Notes under the pieces: generated by a model
Told to the model about the DNA's origin: nothing
What the model saw: only the letters and a program-made list of their open reading frames with translations
Databases searched by the model: none
In this document: positions 23,573 through 34,877 of the stretch, piece after piece
Numbering within the stretch: the stretch's first letter is position 1
Layout: each line of letters starts with the position of its first letter
Translations under genes and position numbers: made by a program
Source of the DNA: Microstegium vimineum
Lineage: Eukaryota > Streptophyta > Magnoliopsida > Poales > Poaceae
NCBI GenBank assembly: GCA_022036555.1
Contig: CM039126.1
Location: 12,845,591 to 12,909,590, forward strand
DNA length: 64,000 nt
Direction of reading: 5' to 3'

Positions 23573-23745
23573 TAGTACAGACGAGTCATATTGACCACCG
23601 CCTGTGAAAATATTAGTACAGGCTGTGGTCGATATGGCCCGCCTGTACTAATACATTAGTACAGGCGGTGGTCAATGATGCCCGCCTGTACTAATACATT
23701 AGTACAGGCGGCCCTCATTGATAGCCGCCTGTACTAATGGTTTTC
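23573..23745. repeat. Internal array of CACTA subterminal repeats
   Basis: ATTAGTACAGGCGG...CCGCCTGTACTAAT units repeat in both orientations, matching the element's end arrays, yet lie 4.7 kb from the left end and 5.3 kb from the right end. No CACTA terminus is adjacent. Confidence 0.8.
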
Positions 23746-24330
23746 CCATTTTCAGTTAGTTAATTTAGTTAGTTTATTTAGTAATTAGTTAAATTAGTTA
23801 ATTAATTTAGATAGTTTAGTAATTAGTTAATTTAGTTAGTAATTAGTTTATTCCCTTTATTTAGTTTAGTTAGTAATTAAAGGCTTGTTTAATAGGGTTA
23901 GTTATTATTTTATGTACTTAATTAGGGTTAGTGGATTAATTTAGTTAGTGTTTAGTAGTTAGTTTAGTTAGTGTTTATTAGTTAGTTTATTTAGTAATTA
24001 GTTAAATTAGTTAGTTAATTTAGTTAGTTTATTTAGTAATTAGTTAACTTAGTTAGTGTTTACTAATAATAGGTTTGTTGGTTAACTTAGTAAGTAATTA
24101 AAGGCTTGTTTAATAGGGTTAGTTCTTATTTCATGTACTTAATTAGGGTTTGTGGATTAATTTAGTTAGTGTTTATTAGTTAGTTTAGTTACTTATTAGG
24201 GTTAGTTATTATTTCATGTACTTAATTAAAGGCTTGTTTATTTAGTAATTAGTTTATTTAGTTAGTTTATTTATTTAGTTAATTTAGTTAGTGTTTACTA
24301 ATAATAGGTTTGTTAGTTAACTTAGTGGTA
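23746..24330. repeat. AT-rich TTAGTT tract
   Basis: Mostly TTAGTTAGTTTAGTTAATT-like words plus longer units (AGGGTTAGTTATTATTTCAT near 23896, repeated near 24117 and 24189). These longer units reappear inverted at 28160-28450. Confidence 0.75.
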
Positions 24331-24426
24331 TACAACAAATGGAAATGTAAACATCTGCTTAATAAGAAAGAGTAGCATTAGGTACAAATTATAAGTGATA
24401 CATTAATTAGTTACATGATAAACAAT

Positions 24427-27400
24427 CTAGCGTGCTACAGTCCTTCCTTGTCCATCATGGCGCACCCAGGGCAAAGAGGTTTGCGGGATACTTTTCTCCA
24501 CATTTTTTATCTTTTCTTCAAAGTTTGTAAAAAGAGACATCTCGCTGAACTGATTAACATCCTCTAAATCCATTACACCATCAACTCCTACAATTTGTTG
24601 CTTTCCAGGGATTGCTACGTGCTTTGGCTTTTGGGTACTTTTCTTTTCATTCATAGATAGAATTTGTTCCACATAGAACACCTGTGCGGCACGGTTAGCA
24701 AGGATCTACGGATCATCTTTGTAACCTACTTTACTTAGATCAAGAACTCTTTGGCCATAGTTATCCACATTGACATGTTTATCTTGAACCCATCGACATC
24801 GGAACACTGGAATCTGCAGGCGTGGACCATATTCAATCTCTCATATGTCATCAATGAATCCAAAGTATGTAGTTTCTTCACCAGTTGTATCATCTACAGC
24901 CTCACATCGAACGCCACTATTCTGGGCCATGCGCTTGGTGTCCCTAAAACTGGTGGAAAATGTGAAGCCACTAATGTCATAGCTCTGCCATGATATGACC
25001 TGGCTTGATGGTCTAGATGCTAAAATCTTGATGGTTTCTGATTCATCTGTCATGTCCAAATTCTTTAGCCATGCGGTGAACCGACGCTTGTGTTCCTTAT
25101 GTACCCAATCATTTGTGCATCCTGGATTCTCCTCACGAAGCTCTTTCATGTGCTGATTGGTGAATGGGTCCATTATTATGAGTTGTTGTAGTATGTTGTA
25201 GTGTACCTCTAGGACTATGTTGTAATCTGGCGGGATGAATGATTTTCGTCCCATCCTCCCTCGTCCACCAAGCCTTCCCTCATGTCGCAACGGAGGCAAA
25301 CCAATTGATACCTGGTCTTTTAGGAGATTATTATATAATGGTCCTCCAGACTCAATGGACTCTTCTGTAGTGTATGCCTCTATCATGGAACCCTCCGGAT
25401 GAGCACGATTTGCCATATAGCCATTCAATATTGACATGAAACGCTCATATGTCCACATTTCATGGAAATACATGGAGCCCAATGCCTCAATTTGAGGCAC
25501 CAAATGAACAATAAGGTGTACCATGATATCAAAGAACGATGGGGGAAAGCACATCTCCAACTGGCTCAATGTCTCTGTAGCAAATTTCTGTAGGGACTCT
25601 AACTCATCACGGATAATTACCTTCTCAGATATCTTATTGAAGAAGTAGCACAACCGTGTGATTGCCATCTTTAAAAACACTGGATTTATAGCCCTGATGG
25701 CAATAGGAAGAAAAGTGGTCAGCATTACATGACAATCATGTGAGTTATAGTTGGTGAGTGTAAGGTCTTTCATCGAAACAAGACTCCTTATGCTGGAGCA
25801 GAAACCAGATGGAACTTTTAAATTCTTCAACCACACACACATTACATGTTTCTTATCTCTGTTCAGGTTATAGCTTGCTGCCGGTAGATGGTACTTCCCA
25901 TTCTCTAGGAGTACAGGGTGAAGTTCTTTTCTGATCTTTAAATGTTGCATGTCCAAACGTGAATTGAGACCTTCCTTTGTCTTGCTCTTTATGTCTAGCA
26001 AAGTTTTAACTACGCTGTCAAACACATTCTTCTGAACATGCATACCATCGATCGCATGTCGTACGTCTAAGTCTTTCCAGTACGATAAGTACTTAAAGAA
26101 AATAGACTTCTTCTTAAATGTGTCCCCCTATTTGCCTTCACAACCTTTCTTGGTTTCCTATCTTTGGTCTTTTTTCCAAATACAAACTTGACATTCTCAA
26201 CTATCTTATACACTATGTGCCCTTTACTATAACCTGATGGAGCAGTAGATTTTGATTCATCCGTATTGTCAAAGTACTTATTCATCTTTTGTAAGCGGTA
26301 CTTATGGCCTGCCGATAGCCACCTCCTATGCCTCATGTAAACTATCTTGTTAGATGAAGGAAGAGACACGTGTCATGTTCCATCTATGCACTCTACACAG
26401 CCAACCTTTCCCTTGAACTAGCCTGATAATGAGAAGAGAGCAGGATAATCATTAATTGTGACAAAAATAATTGCTCTTAGTGTGAATGTCTCTTTGCGGA
26501 ACGCATCGATCATTTTGACACCCACTTCCCATAGTATTTGCATCTCTTGCATTAAGGGCTCTAGAAATACATCCATATCAACTCCAGGTTGTGTAGGTCC
26601 AGAAATAAGAATGGTTAGCAAAAGATATTTTCTTTTTTGACTCAACCATGAAGGAAGATTGTATATTGTCATGATCACTGGCCATGTGCTGTGCGTGCTG
26701 CTCCTCTCGGCAAATGGATTCATTCCATCAGTACTCAGAGCAAACCTTACATTTCGTGGGTCCTCAGCAAAGTCTGGATATTTCTTATCGAATTCTTGCC
26801 ATTGCTTTGCATCGGCTGGATGTCGTAACTTTCCATCATCTTTCCTTTCATCAGAAGCATGCCAGGTCATAAGTTCCGCATCATCAGGGTTTGCAAACAA
26901 ACACCTCAAACGATCAACCACAGGGAGATACCATATCACTAATGCAGGAATTCTTCTCAACGCATAATAGTCCACTTCGATATTGCTAGTGGGCTTTGAA
27001 CGTTTGTCTTGTTGAGTCTTTGTTTGCGTCTTCTTTCGCTTCCTCCCTGAAGAAACATAGGCTGCATTCCCTTCCTCTTGATGATCTTTATTCGTCTTGT
27101 ACCTACTAGCACCGCAGTTTGGACAACTGTCTAAGTCTTTATACTGATCACCCCGATATAGGATACAATGATTTCTACATGCGTGGATCTTCTCAACACC
27201 CATCGTAAGTGGACTGACTAGCTTCTTTGCATAGTACGTGTTAGCATGCACTTTGTTCTCCTTAGGAAGATGGACTCCAAGTACACGCAATAAATCATTG
27301 AAACTAGCATCGGACCAACCATATCTAGCCTTAATCGTCAAAAACTGAAGAACAGCCCGTAGTGTCGACCACTCTTTGATACAACCTTTCGACTCGTCGT

Positions 27401-27944
27401 ACAAAGGCTCTTCTGCTGCCTTCTTCAAAGCTTCCATTCGGTTCATGAAGAATATTGATGGATCCGCACAACGGTTCATTATTGCCTCTAAGAAATCTAC
27501 ATCTTCAATGGCATCAGTGTTAACATGCTGAGTTTCATTAACATCGGACGTAGAATTATGAGTTTGATTGACATCTGGCATAACATGATGGGTTTTATTG
27601 ATATCTGGCATAGCATCACATTCATTGAGATATGGCATTGGACCCTCCACATTGATGTTATTTGCAGTGTTGTCAGTTGTCCGCATATAAGGTGTAGAAC
27701 TACCCTCACCATGTTTTGTCTAAATCAAGTAGTCCTCCACAAATCCTCTGCAAACCAGATGAGAAGTGATTGCTTTCACATTGTCAAATACCACAATATT
27801 TTTACAGTCTGCGCATGGACAACATATGTGCTTCGCCTTTGTTCTCTGAGCATGTATCTTCACGGCATCAATAAATTTTTGGACCTCCACTACATAAGAT
27901 GGTTCTAATCTTGATAAGTTGTACATCCATAATGACCTCTCCAT
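24427..27944 (-). pseudogene. TNP2-type CACTA transposase, decayed
   Basis: The minus-strand start at 27944 opens a transposase-associated domain (MERSLWMYNLSR...HICCPCADCKN). In order follow a TAG at 27720 (relatives have Trp before TKHGE); TNP2 core (WSTLRAVLQFLTIKARYGWSD, ACRNHCILYRG, CPNCGASRYK, PVVDRLRCLFA, FALSTDGMNPF, LLTILISGPTQPG); TAG at 26418 (probably Gln); TGA near 26373 (Trp); a 1-bp frameshift in the C run 26124-26128; then HAIDGMHVQKNVFDSV and DUF4218/DUF4216-like regions (HDCHVMLTTFLP, HLIVHLVPQ, GRMGRKS) to TGA at 24841. C-terminal sequence (YGPRLQIPVFRCRW, QVFYVEQIL) continues past another TAG and ends at 24427. The copy cannot make intact transposase. The left-edge fragment at 1-1350 is from the same superfamily. 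Confidence 0.85.
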
Positions 27945-28159
27945 ATTTATCTGTAGTTAGGAAAATATTGTATGTCACTCTAAAAACAAAACGAAAACAA
28001 TCCCTCATAACTAAGATTCTATCCTCCATCAATTAAATAGATATGAAAACCTACCTCTTACAGAATTTACAAAATAAAAAATTTAAATAATTATTTAAAC
28101 TCATTTTTACAATTATAAGAATTAATTAAACGGAGATGGCATCTTGATTAACAAACCCT

Positions 28160-28450
28160 AAGTATAAGCAAAAATAACAAACCCTAATTAACAAACCCTA
28201 AGTACATGAAATACTAACTAACCCTAATTAATAAGCCATTAATTACTAACTAAATTAATTAACTAACTCTAAGTACATGAAATATCTAACCCTAAGTAAT
28301 AAACCATCAATTACTAACAAAAATTATTGAAAAACCTAAGCTACATGAAATAATAACTAACCCTATTTAACAAACCCTAAGTATAGACAATAATAACTAA
28401 CCCTAATTAACAAAACATTAACTACTAAATTAATTCATAAACCCTAAGTA
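28160..28450. repeat. Inverted counterpart of the 23880-24330 tract
   Basis: AACCCTAA...GTACATGAAATAATAACTAACCCTAATTAA units are the reverse complement of the TTAATTAGGG...TATTTCATGTAC units at 23880-24240, so the transposase gene sits between inverted AT-rich repeats. Confidence 0.65.
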
Positions 28451-28799
28451 TTCTATTACATAGATCTACTCACAAGAATTCTAAAAAGTATTTATTTTCT
28501 ATAATCCGAGCAAGATACAATTTACTATGAATTTACAAAAAAAATAGCTAAAACTCTCTCTCTTGCCCTAGCTATGAACCCTAACCCTAGATTTAGAGCA
28601 CCTCCAATACAAGAATTGAACCAAAGAATCATTAAAAAAATGGCGGCAACGACACTAACTAACCTTTTGGAAGTTTCTCACCAAAGAAATGAAGTTCAAA
28701 ACATCCCCCTTGGAATAGCCACCTCTGTGTCGGACACTGTGCACACAGCACGGGAGTAACTGTTCTTGTCTGGAGGTGGAAGAAAGGAATTTATTGCAG

Positions 28800-28950
28800 C
28801 ATTAACACAGACGGTTGGTAAGGAGGACCGCTTGTGTAAATATTTACACAGGCGGCTGACATTATCAACCGCCTGTGTAAATATAGGTATTTACACAGGC
28901 GGTAGAGATAGGAGAGCCGCCTGTGTAAATGGTTTTACACAGGCGGTTCT
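28800..28950. repeat. Right subterminal repeat array of the CACTA element
   Basis: ACAGACGG, CCGCTTGTGT, ACAGGCGG and CCGCCTGTGTAAAT units in both orientations, mirroring the left array. Confidence 0.8.
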
Positions 28951-29052
28951 CTTGCTGGGCCCACCCTATTTTTTTTACTGGCGTCATGAAGTTGTGAACC
29001 GCCTCTGGAAAAAAAAGACGTGGCAGTAAAAATGATTTTTCTACTAGTGGTA

Positions 29053-29087
29053 GGAGTTTGATTTAGGGTCTGTGGCTGGAGATGCTC
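29053..29087. repeat. Tourist-like MITE, right part
   Basis: The 35 bp from the CACTA target duplication to GATGCTC, followed by TAA. Completes the MITE begun at 18636. Confidence 0.7.
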
Positions 29088-29275
29088 TAATAAGGCCTTT
29101 CCCACCCCTCCAAAAAACATGAAGCTAGCACATTGACCAAGCAAGCAAGTAGCTAGTCTAAACTCATTATTATTAACATACGTGTCATACTGTGGATCGT
29201 CAACATCGTGTCATACGTGGATCGTACGTCCCACAACTCTCGAGCTTCTATGGTGGTAGAGAACAACCGATTAAG

Positions 29276-29486
29276 GGCATGTTTGATAACATGAGCTAAT
29301 TACTAGATAGTTAATTTTAGCTTAAATTAGCTCTAGTTCATCTTAAACAGTACGGCTAATAGGTGGACTAATTTTCTAGCCAAATTGATCTATAACTAGT
29401 TGTTAGCCAACTAGCTAGTTGATTTTAACTTATTTGAGCTAATTTTTAGTCAACTAGTAACTAACTTTAACCCATCAAACAGTCCC
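29276..29486. repeat. MITE with GGGCATGTTTGAT / GGGACTGTTTGAT ends
   Basis: Opposed ends GGGCATGTTTGAT and (reverse complement) GGGACTGTTTGAT, subterminal GAGCTAATTA/GAGCTAATTTT motifs, 211 bp. Flanks TAA and TAG suggest a mutated 3-bp duplication. A larger relative is at 43431-43967. Confidence 0.65.
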
Positions 29487-29488
29487 TA

Positions 29489-29743
29489 GGTCAGTTTCAA
29501 TGGAGAGTTTTATTGTATTGTTTTCAAGGCTGTCACGTCATATGAAATGAAATGTGAAACTCAGATGAAACACCCACTCTCAATAGAGAGTTTTATTCTA
29601 TAATTTCATAGGCATTTAATTTCATGACTCAGAGAAAGTTAATATTCCTATCAAGACAGTTCATCTAGATGACATTGTCATGTCATAAAAAATACCTGTG
29701 ATAGCACTTTTAATATAAAATAAAACTCTCGCTGAGACTGACC
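29489..29743. repeat. MITE with GGTCAGTTTCA ends
   Basis: Left end GGTCAGTTTCAATGGAGAG opposes the right end (reverse complement GGTCAGTCTCAGCGAGAG), 255 bp. It begins two bases after the previous MITE ends. Confidence 0.65.
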
Positions 29744-29784
29744 TAATTAATGTCGCTATCTAGTTTTGTTGTTGTCTTCTACTA

Positions 29785-30025
29785 CTCCTTCCGTCCCTGA
29801 AAAATCAATCTAGAATCTTTGCCTGTCAAAAATTTTAACTTTGACTAACTTTATAAAAAAATACAACATCTATAATTTAAAATGAATATCATATAAAAAT
29901 ATATTCTATGATCAATCTAATGATATTAATTTGATATTATAAATTTTAATATTTTTTTTATAAATTTAGTCAAAGTTTAAAATTTAGAATAACTCTAGAA
30001 ATATGTTCTTTAGACAGAGGGAGTG
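29785..30025. repeat. Stowaway-like MITE
   Basis: CTCCTTCCGTCCC at the left and GACAGAGGGAG at the right are the Stowaway (Tc1/mariner) signature. TA flanks the left end. The interior is AT-rich, about 240 bp. Confidence 0.7.
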
Positions 30026-31000
30026 CTACGGAAGATTACTTAATTTAGCCTCGGGTTTGCAAAGCCATTGCTATGAGTGCGCGCAAGGCGTGACAGCACT
30101 GAAAATACCCTTCGATCCTTCGTCGCCGGCCGGGACAGCAGCCTGACATTTTCAACAGCTAATTGTTCCTTTTGGTCACGTCGCCTGTCATATGTCGCGC
30201 GTTTAATTTGGTCAACTGCACTGATCGATGGGATTAATTGGATGGCACATTGCCGTAATCCCTTCCGGCTTTGGTTGGGGCGCTAGCTAGCTACCTGCTG
30301 CTGCTCCTTTTGCTGGAGTACAGTATATAGGAGCGCATGGCCAATTTAAAAACACCAAGCTGCGCGAGCCCTGCTAGGTGTGATCTAAGCACACATCATT
30401 AACCCTCCGGAATATATAATCCGGATTCCCTTTTATTTGCATTGGCTCATCGATAAAGCCATCACACACACATCACACACCAGCAGCTTCAACAAACTTT
30501 AGAACACGTAGCCGCGGAAACTCACATAAATAACGGATTTGGCGAGCTGCATGTCTGCTTGCTTTTCTGATGCATGCTGCAACAGAGACTCTCATATCCA
30601 TGTGGGGTGGGATATATACACGTATATGTCTTGTTCATTTATGTTATCAGTTAGTTAGGTATAATATTTTTATCTCACAGCAAAACCGTGAACAATAGCA
30701 TCAGTCGACTTACAAACCGCGGAAACAATCTGTCGAACAGGCCGATAGGTGTTCGTTTGCGGGACTAGATTTTAGTATTTGTATGTTTGATATTTATTTG
30801 TTGTATTAAACATAGATTAATTACACAAACTAAGACTAATTTATGATGTAAATCTATTAAGTCTAATTAGTTTATAATTTGATTAACATGTGCTACAGTA
30901 AGTATGTGTTAATTATGAATTAATTAGGATTAATAGATCTCGTTAATTAGTCTACTCCTATATAATTAGTTTTATATTTAACTCATATTTAGTTCTCTTA
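30026..31000. other. Intergenic stretch with MITE remnants, no gene
   Basis: 30632-30745 is a degenerate member of the TTATCAG hAT-like MITE family. 30747-30990 resembles one side of a GTGTTTGGTT...AGACTAATT grass MITE. No coding signal. Confidence 0.4.
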
Positions 31001-31243
31001 GAGCAAGTTTAGTAATACAGCTAGCAGCTGGTTGTATGAGTCCTTACAACCCACCTCTCAGCTCATTTATATAATAATTTTATCTTCTCAATCAATACAT
31101 GATCCACTTATCTATCTCACAATATTTCTTGGTTACTGTGTCCAAGCTGGCTGTAAGCTTACAGTCCATCTCTACTCTCTCTCCTTTCCTCTCTCCTCCA
31201 CATCAGCATTTAGTGTTCGTACAACTCACTATAATACTTGCTC
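31001..31243. repeat. Tourist-like MITE, TSD TTA
   Basis: GAGCAAGTTTAGTAATAC opposes GTATTATAGTGAG (imperfect), ending CTTGCTC. TTA flanks both sides (30998-31000 and 31244-31246). 243 bp. Same superfamily signature as 18636 and 43584. Confidence 0.75.
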
Positions 31244-31246
31244 TTA

Positions 31247-31891
31247 GCTAGCATCTGAAACTTCGACGTGATACGCGCTAAACTGGCTCCATGCCAACTG
31301 GCATGACACTGATGAATCACCGTCTCCATCCGAGTGACTTTGCTTTTCACATTGATGAATCACCATCTCCTACGGCTTTCTCCTCAGTATTTCCTCAATT
31401 GTTGCATCGTTGTTGCTCTTTGCCTACAGTAGTGTACGATATTATTACCGGCATTATATTGGCATTTGTCCATGTACTGTACACTACCTGAGCGTATGAC
31501 TACGCTTAGCACGGCTTTGGACCGGCTCTTTTGACCAAAATAAAGGTGGCTAAGTTTCAAAAAAATAATAATAATAAAGGTGGCTACTACTGTACTCTGT
31601 ACCTCATTAAATGTTTTTCATAATTTACGTGTTGATAGATTTAACTCGATTTATACAAAATACATATACATGTAACAATTATATCTTTAAATAAATTTAT
31701 TAAAAAACTAAATTCAAATATTTTTTAATAATACTAATTATCTATCCTAAATATTAATATTTTTTAATATGTATTTAGTTAAAGTTATTTTTCAGAAAGG
31801 TATTTAAAGACTATTTTAATTAGCAGAGGTGAACATGTGCAAAGTTATCCAGATGCTAGTACGTGTTCATCAATCCCCTCGTCGTATATAG
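31247..31891. other. Intergenic stretch, no gene
   Basis: AT-rich. An (AAT)n-like run lies at 31562-31576. Nothing else is recognised. Confidence 0.5.
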
Positions 31892-31900
31892 TACACGAAA

Positions 31901-32778
31901 GGTAAAATAGCCATTTTGACCTTTCAACTATTATTGAAGGCTCAAATTGGCCCTAAACTATTAAAATAGCCACTTTAACCCCTCAATTATCACCGAAGGC
32001 TCAAATTGACCCCTGAACTATCAAAATGGCCACTATGGCCCTTAAACTTATGATTTTTGTCTCAATTTCATCCATTATCCCTGATCGATGGATAAATGGA
32101 CAGATGAACTGTGAAAAGGTCGAAACCGTCCCTCATTATTTTCTTTACTTGTTGACCGCTCATGGCATTTTCAACCCCACTGTTTGTTTTAAAAATACCA
32201 AAATCTGATTTAATGTTAGAGAATTCATAAAAAAAAATTACCAAAATTTAATGTTCGAAACCGGCTTTGTTTTACCAAAATTTATTTTACTACAATCATG
32301 ATATACCTTTTTATTACTCGCTTAGAATATTTAAAGCTTATATGATCTCATAAAATTCAAAACTAGGTTAAAGTGAACCAGTGGATGCAAATGGAGGTAA
32401 ATTTTAGTCTAGCTTAACCAGGTAAACTTCATGTGTTTTGTAAAATAATTTTTTTATGAATTTTCTAACATTAAATCATATTTTGGTATTTTTAAAACAA
32501 ACGGCGAGGTTGGAAACGTCGTGAGCGGCCAACAAGTAAAGAAAATAATGAGGGGGCAGTTTCGACCTTTTTACAGTCTCCACGTGTCCATCGATCAGGG
32601 ATAATGGATCAAATTGAGACGAAAATCATAAGTTTAAGGGTCATAGTGGCCATTTTGATAGTTCAGGGGTCAATTTGAGCCTTCGGTGATAATTGAGGGG
32701 TAAAAGTGACCATTTTAATAGTTTAGAGTTAATTTGAGCCTTCGGTGATAGTTGAGGGGTTAAAATGGCTATTTTACC
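31901..32778. mobile_element. Foldback Mutator-like element (MULE MITE), 9-bp TSD
   Basis: An 878-bp unit begins GGTAAAATAGCC and ends GGCTATTTTACC. The exact 9-bp duplication TACACGAAA lies at 31892-31900 and 32779-32787. The two arms, about 31901-32240 and 32440-32778, are near-complete inverted copies (for example CTTCGGTGATAATTGAGG against its complement), so the single strand would fold into a hairpin of roughly 330 bp. The 9-bp duplication and long inverted repeats fit Mutator-like elements. No transposase is present. Confidence 0.88.
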
Positions 32779-32787
32779 TACACGAAA

Positions 32788-33697
32788 CATCGTCCACCTC
32801 CGTGTAAGAGCGTATTATTAGATGGAACGGTTCCTGTTATCCGCGCATATATAATGGTGATGATCCCCTCGTACGGAACATCATCATTTTACTTCAAGAG
32901 TCAAGACCATGCAAGATGCAACCCGGCTTTCTTTGCCACTTGTTTGGGCACCAGCTGCCTGCCACAGTACAGTGTACGTGCCACTGCCACTCACATGCGG
33001 GCATGAGGCGGCGAAGCAAAGCATAAGTCAAATGCTACAGCACGCTCACGTACGGTCGCAACATTGATCTATCGACGGCGGCGCAACACATCAAAGGCAT
33101 AGTAGTAGTATGTTTCGTCCCGTCACGTCCTGCGCCCGCGTCGTCGAGCGAGACCAAGATACTATGCACGTGGGATCTAGGGTGTTTGAGGGCTTCTCAT
33201 CTCATGATCGAGTATCATCTCATATTCTCATCATATCCCAACGCGGCACGCACACACGGCCACGCATGCTCTGCCATCGCGCGTTATATTGAGGATTTGA
33301 GGGGGTAGCGAGTGTCCTGCCAGCCATCATGGCCACCTGCCGAGCAGCCAGGCCGGGCATAGTATGGAGATATGAGATGGTGTCATTTGCATTGGGCTCA
33401 TATATACTGCTTTATTGCTCTAACACAACTGACAGTGATAGGTGGATCGTTATGGATTACTGATCCAATTTAGTTAATCCCAAAACTAACTAACTAAGCT
33501 ACTACTGTAGTAGAGATCCATTGGGTAGGGTAGGTCCGTAGGTGACATGTACTACTATCTTGTTGTGCGTTTGTTTGGTCAACTGCACGGTCTCGGTACC
33601 TGCCGGATGACATGTTGGCGTGGATATTACGTATATGTGTACGTCACCAATATATGCGTTTTGTTTGGAGCACGCCGCTGCACGGTGACCGGATCGA
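32788..33697. other. Intergenic stretch, no gene
   Basis: Mixed-composition DNA without a convincing reading frame or recognised repeat. Confidence 0.5.
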
Positions 33698-34022
33698 GTC
33701 TGGTGCAGCGTTTTTGTTACCGATCAGTAACCGCGGTAACCGGTCGGTTATCGACAAACCGGCCGGGACCGGTTCGGTTTCGGTACCGATTTGAATTCAA
33801 ATTTCAAATTTGAATTTTTTTAAAAAACAAATCTGAAAAAATTCCTAAAAATAGTTCACGATTTATAGAGTCCAATGGTGTAAAAAATTTTCAAATTGGA
33901 GTTCGTTTGCTATTTTTTTGGACGTGTTTAAGTTTAAAAAAAAGAAAAAAAACCGGCCGGCCCGTTAAGGGCCCACGCGGCCCATTGCCTCCTGCCGTCT
34001 CCTATTTAAGCAGCTGTCGGCC

Positions 34023-34064
34023 GGGGGGGGGGGGCGGGGGGGGGGGGGGGGGGGCGGGGGGGGG
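34023..34064 (+). repeat. Long G tract (potential G-quadruplex)
   Basis: Forty G in 42 bases, interrupted by single C at 34035 and 34055, about 0.85 kb upstream of the hAT transposase start. A run of 16 C follows at 34257-34272. Length accuracy in the assembly is doubtful. Confidence 0.85.
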
Positions 34065-34256
34065 CGGCGACGTCCGCGCCCCAAACCCTATCCGCGCCCA
34101 CCCCCTTCCATTCCGCCCCCGCGCCGCCCGCAGCCGACCGGGCCCCTCGGTAACCGATCGGACGGCGGCGGTTACCGAGAGATTTGGTCGGTAACCGACC
34201 AGCCCGCCACGCGCCCTCCCCGCCGGCGGTTACCGACCGGACGCGGCGGTTACCGA

Positions 34257-34272
34257 CCCCCCCCCCCCCCCC
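34257..34272. repeat. Poly-C tract
   Basis: Sixteen consecutive C among GGTTACCGACC subterminal motifs of the hAT element. Confidence 0.9.
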
Positions 34273-34877
34273 GAGCAGTTACCGACCGGGTCGTTGGGTA
34301 AGGTTTTTTTTTGTTTTTTCCATTTCCTTGCATTTGTAGTTGCTATAGTTGTAGGATTTAGTTATGATAAGCTATAGGATGTAGGATTGATGGAGTATAT
34401 AATGTAGAAAATATTTATTGTAGGATTTAGGTAGGATTTGACTTAGGATGTATCTAGGAGTTTGGTTTATTTGGTTTAGGATTTAGGATTTGCTGTTGGA
34501 TTTGCTTTAGGATGTATGTAGGATTTAGGATTTAGGATTTTATTGATATAGGATTTAGGATTTAGTACGGATCAATATTGACACATGATGTAATTCCCAT
34601 GAAATATGTTAAGGTAAACAAAAGGTGCATCCTTGAAAACTATTTTTTATAATAAATATAGTACTCGCTCCGTCCTAAAGATGATATTATTCTTAAATAG
34701 TGCTGAATCAAATAGTCTTAAATATAGCTGAATTTATATACTAAGATTTTAGTATTTATTATAGTAAATAAGTACCATTAGATTCTTTATAAAATATATT
34801 TGTTGTATTGCTATATATTTGTGGTATGATTTGATGCATGTATTCGATTTTTTTGTGTTGTCCATTTGTGCAGGAAG

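Larger units (their letters stand above)
18880..29049 (-). mobile_element. Complete CACTA (En/Spm) transposon, TSD GTA
   Basis: The left end CACTAGTACAAAAAACG and the reverse complement of the right end, CACTAGTAGAAAAATCA, form terminal inverted repeats with few mismatches. GTA flanks both sides (18877-18879 and 29050-29052). Subterminal arrays of ACAGGCGG / CCGCCTGT motifs occupy 18905-19145 and 28800-28950, with a third array at 23573-23745. Two decayed minus-strand genes lie inside: a Ulp1-like protease gene (19360-22148) and a TNP2 transposase gene (24427-27944). Between and beside them are AT-rich low-complexity tracts (22150-23245, 23746-24330, 28130-28450). The element is 10,170 bp, a normal size for grass CACTA elements. 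Confidence 0.93.

Noticed and set aside
23230..23575. Possible small protein genes in the GC-rich CACTA island
   Set aside because: Both strands are open through a GGTGGAGCAGC tandem repeat; composition explains this better than coding.
28190..28600. AACCCTAA and ACCCTAACCCTAG words that look like plant telomere repeats
   Set aside because: They are spaced within longer AT-rich units shared with 23880-24240 in reverse; no perfect (CCCTAAA)n run exists, so this is element-internal repeat, not an interstitial telomere.
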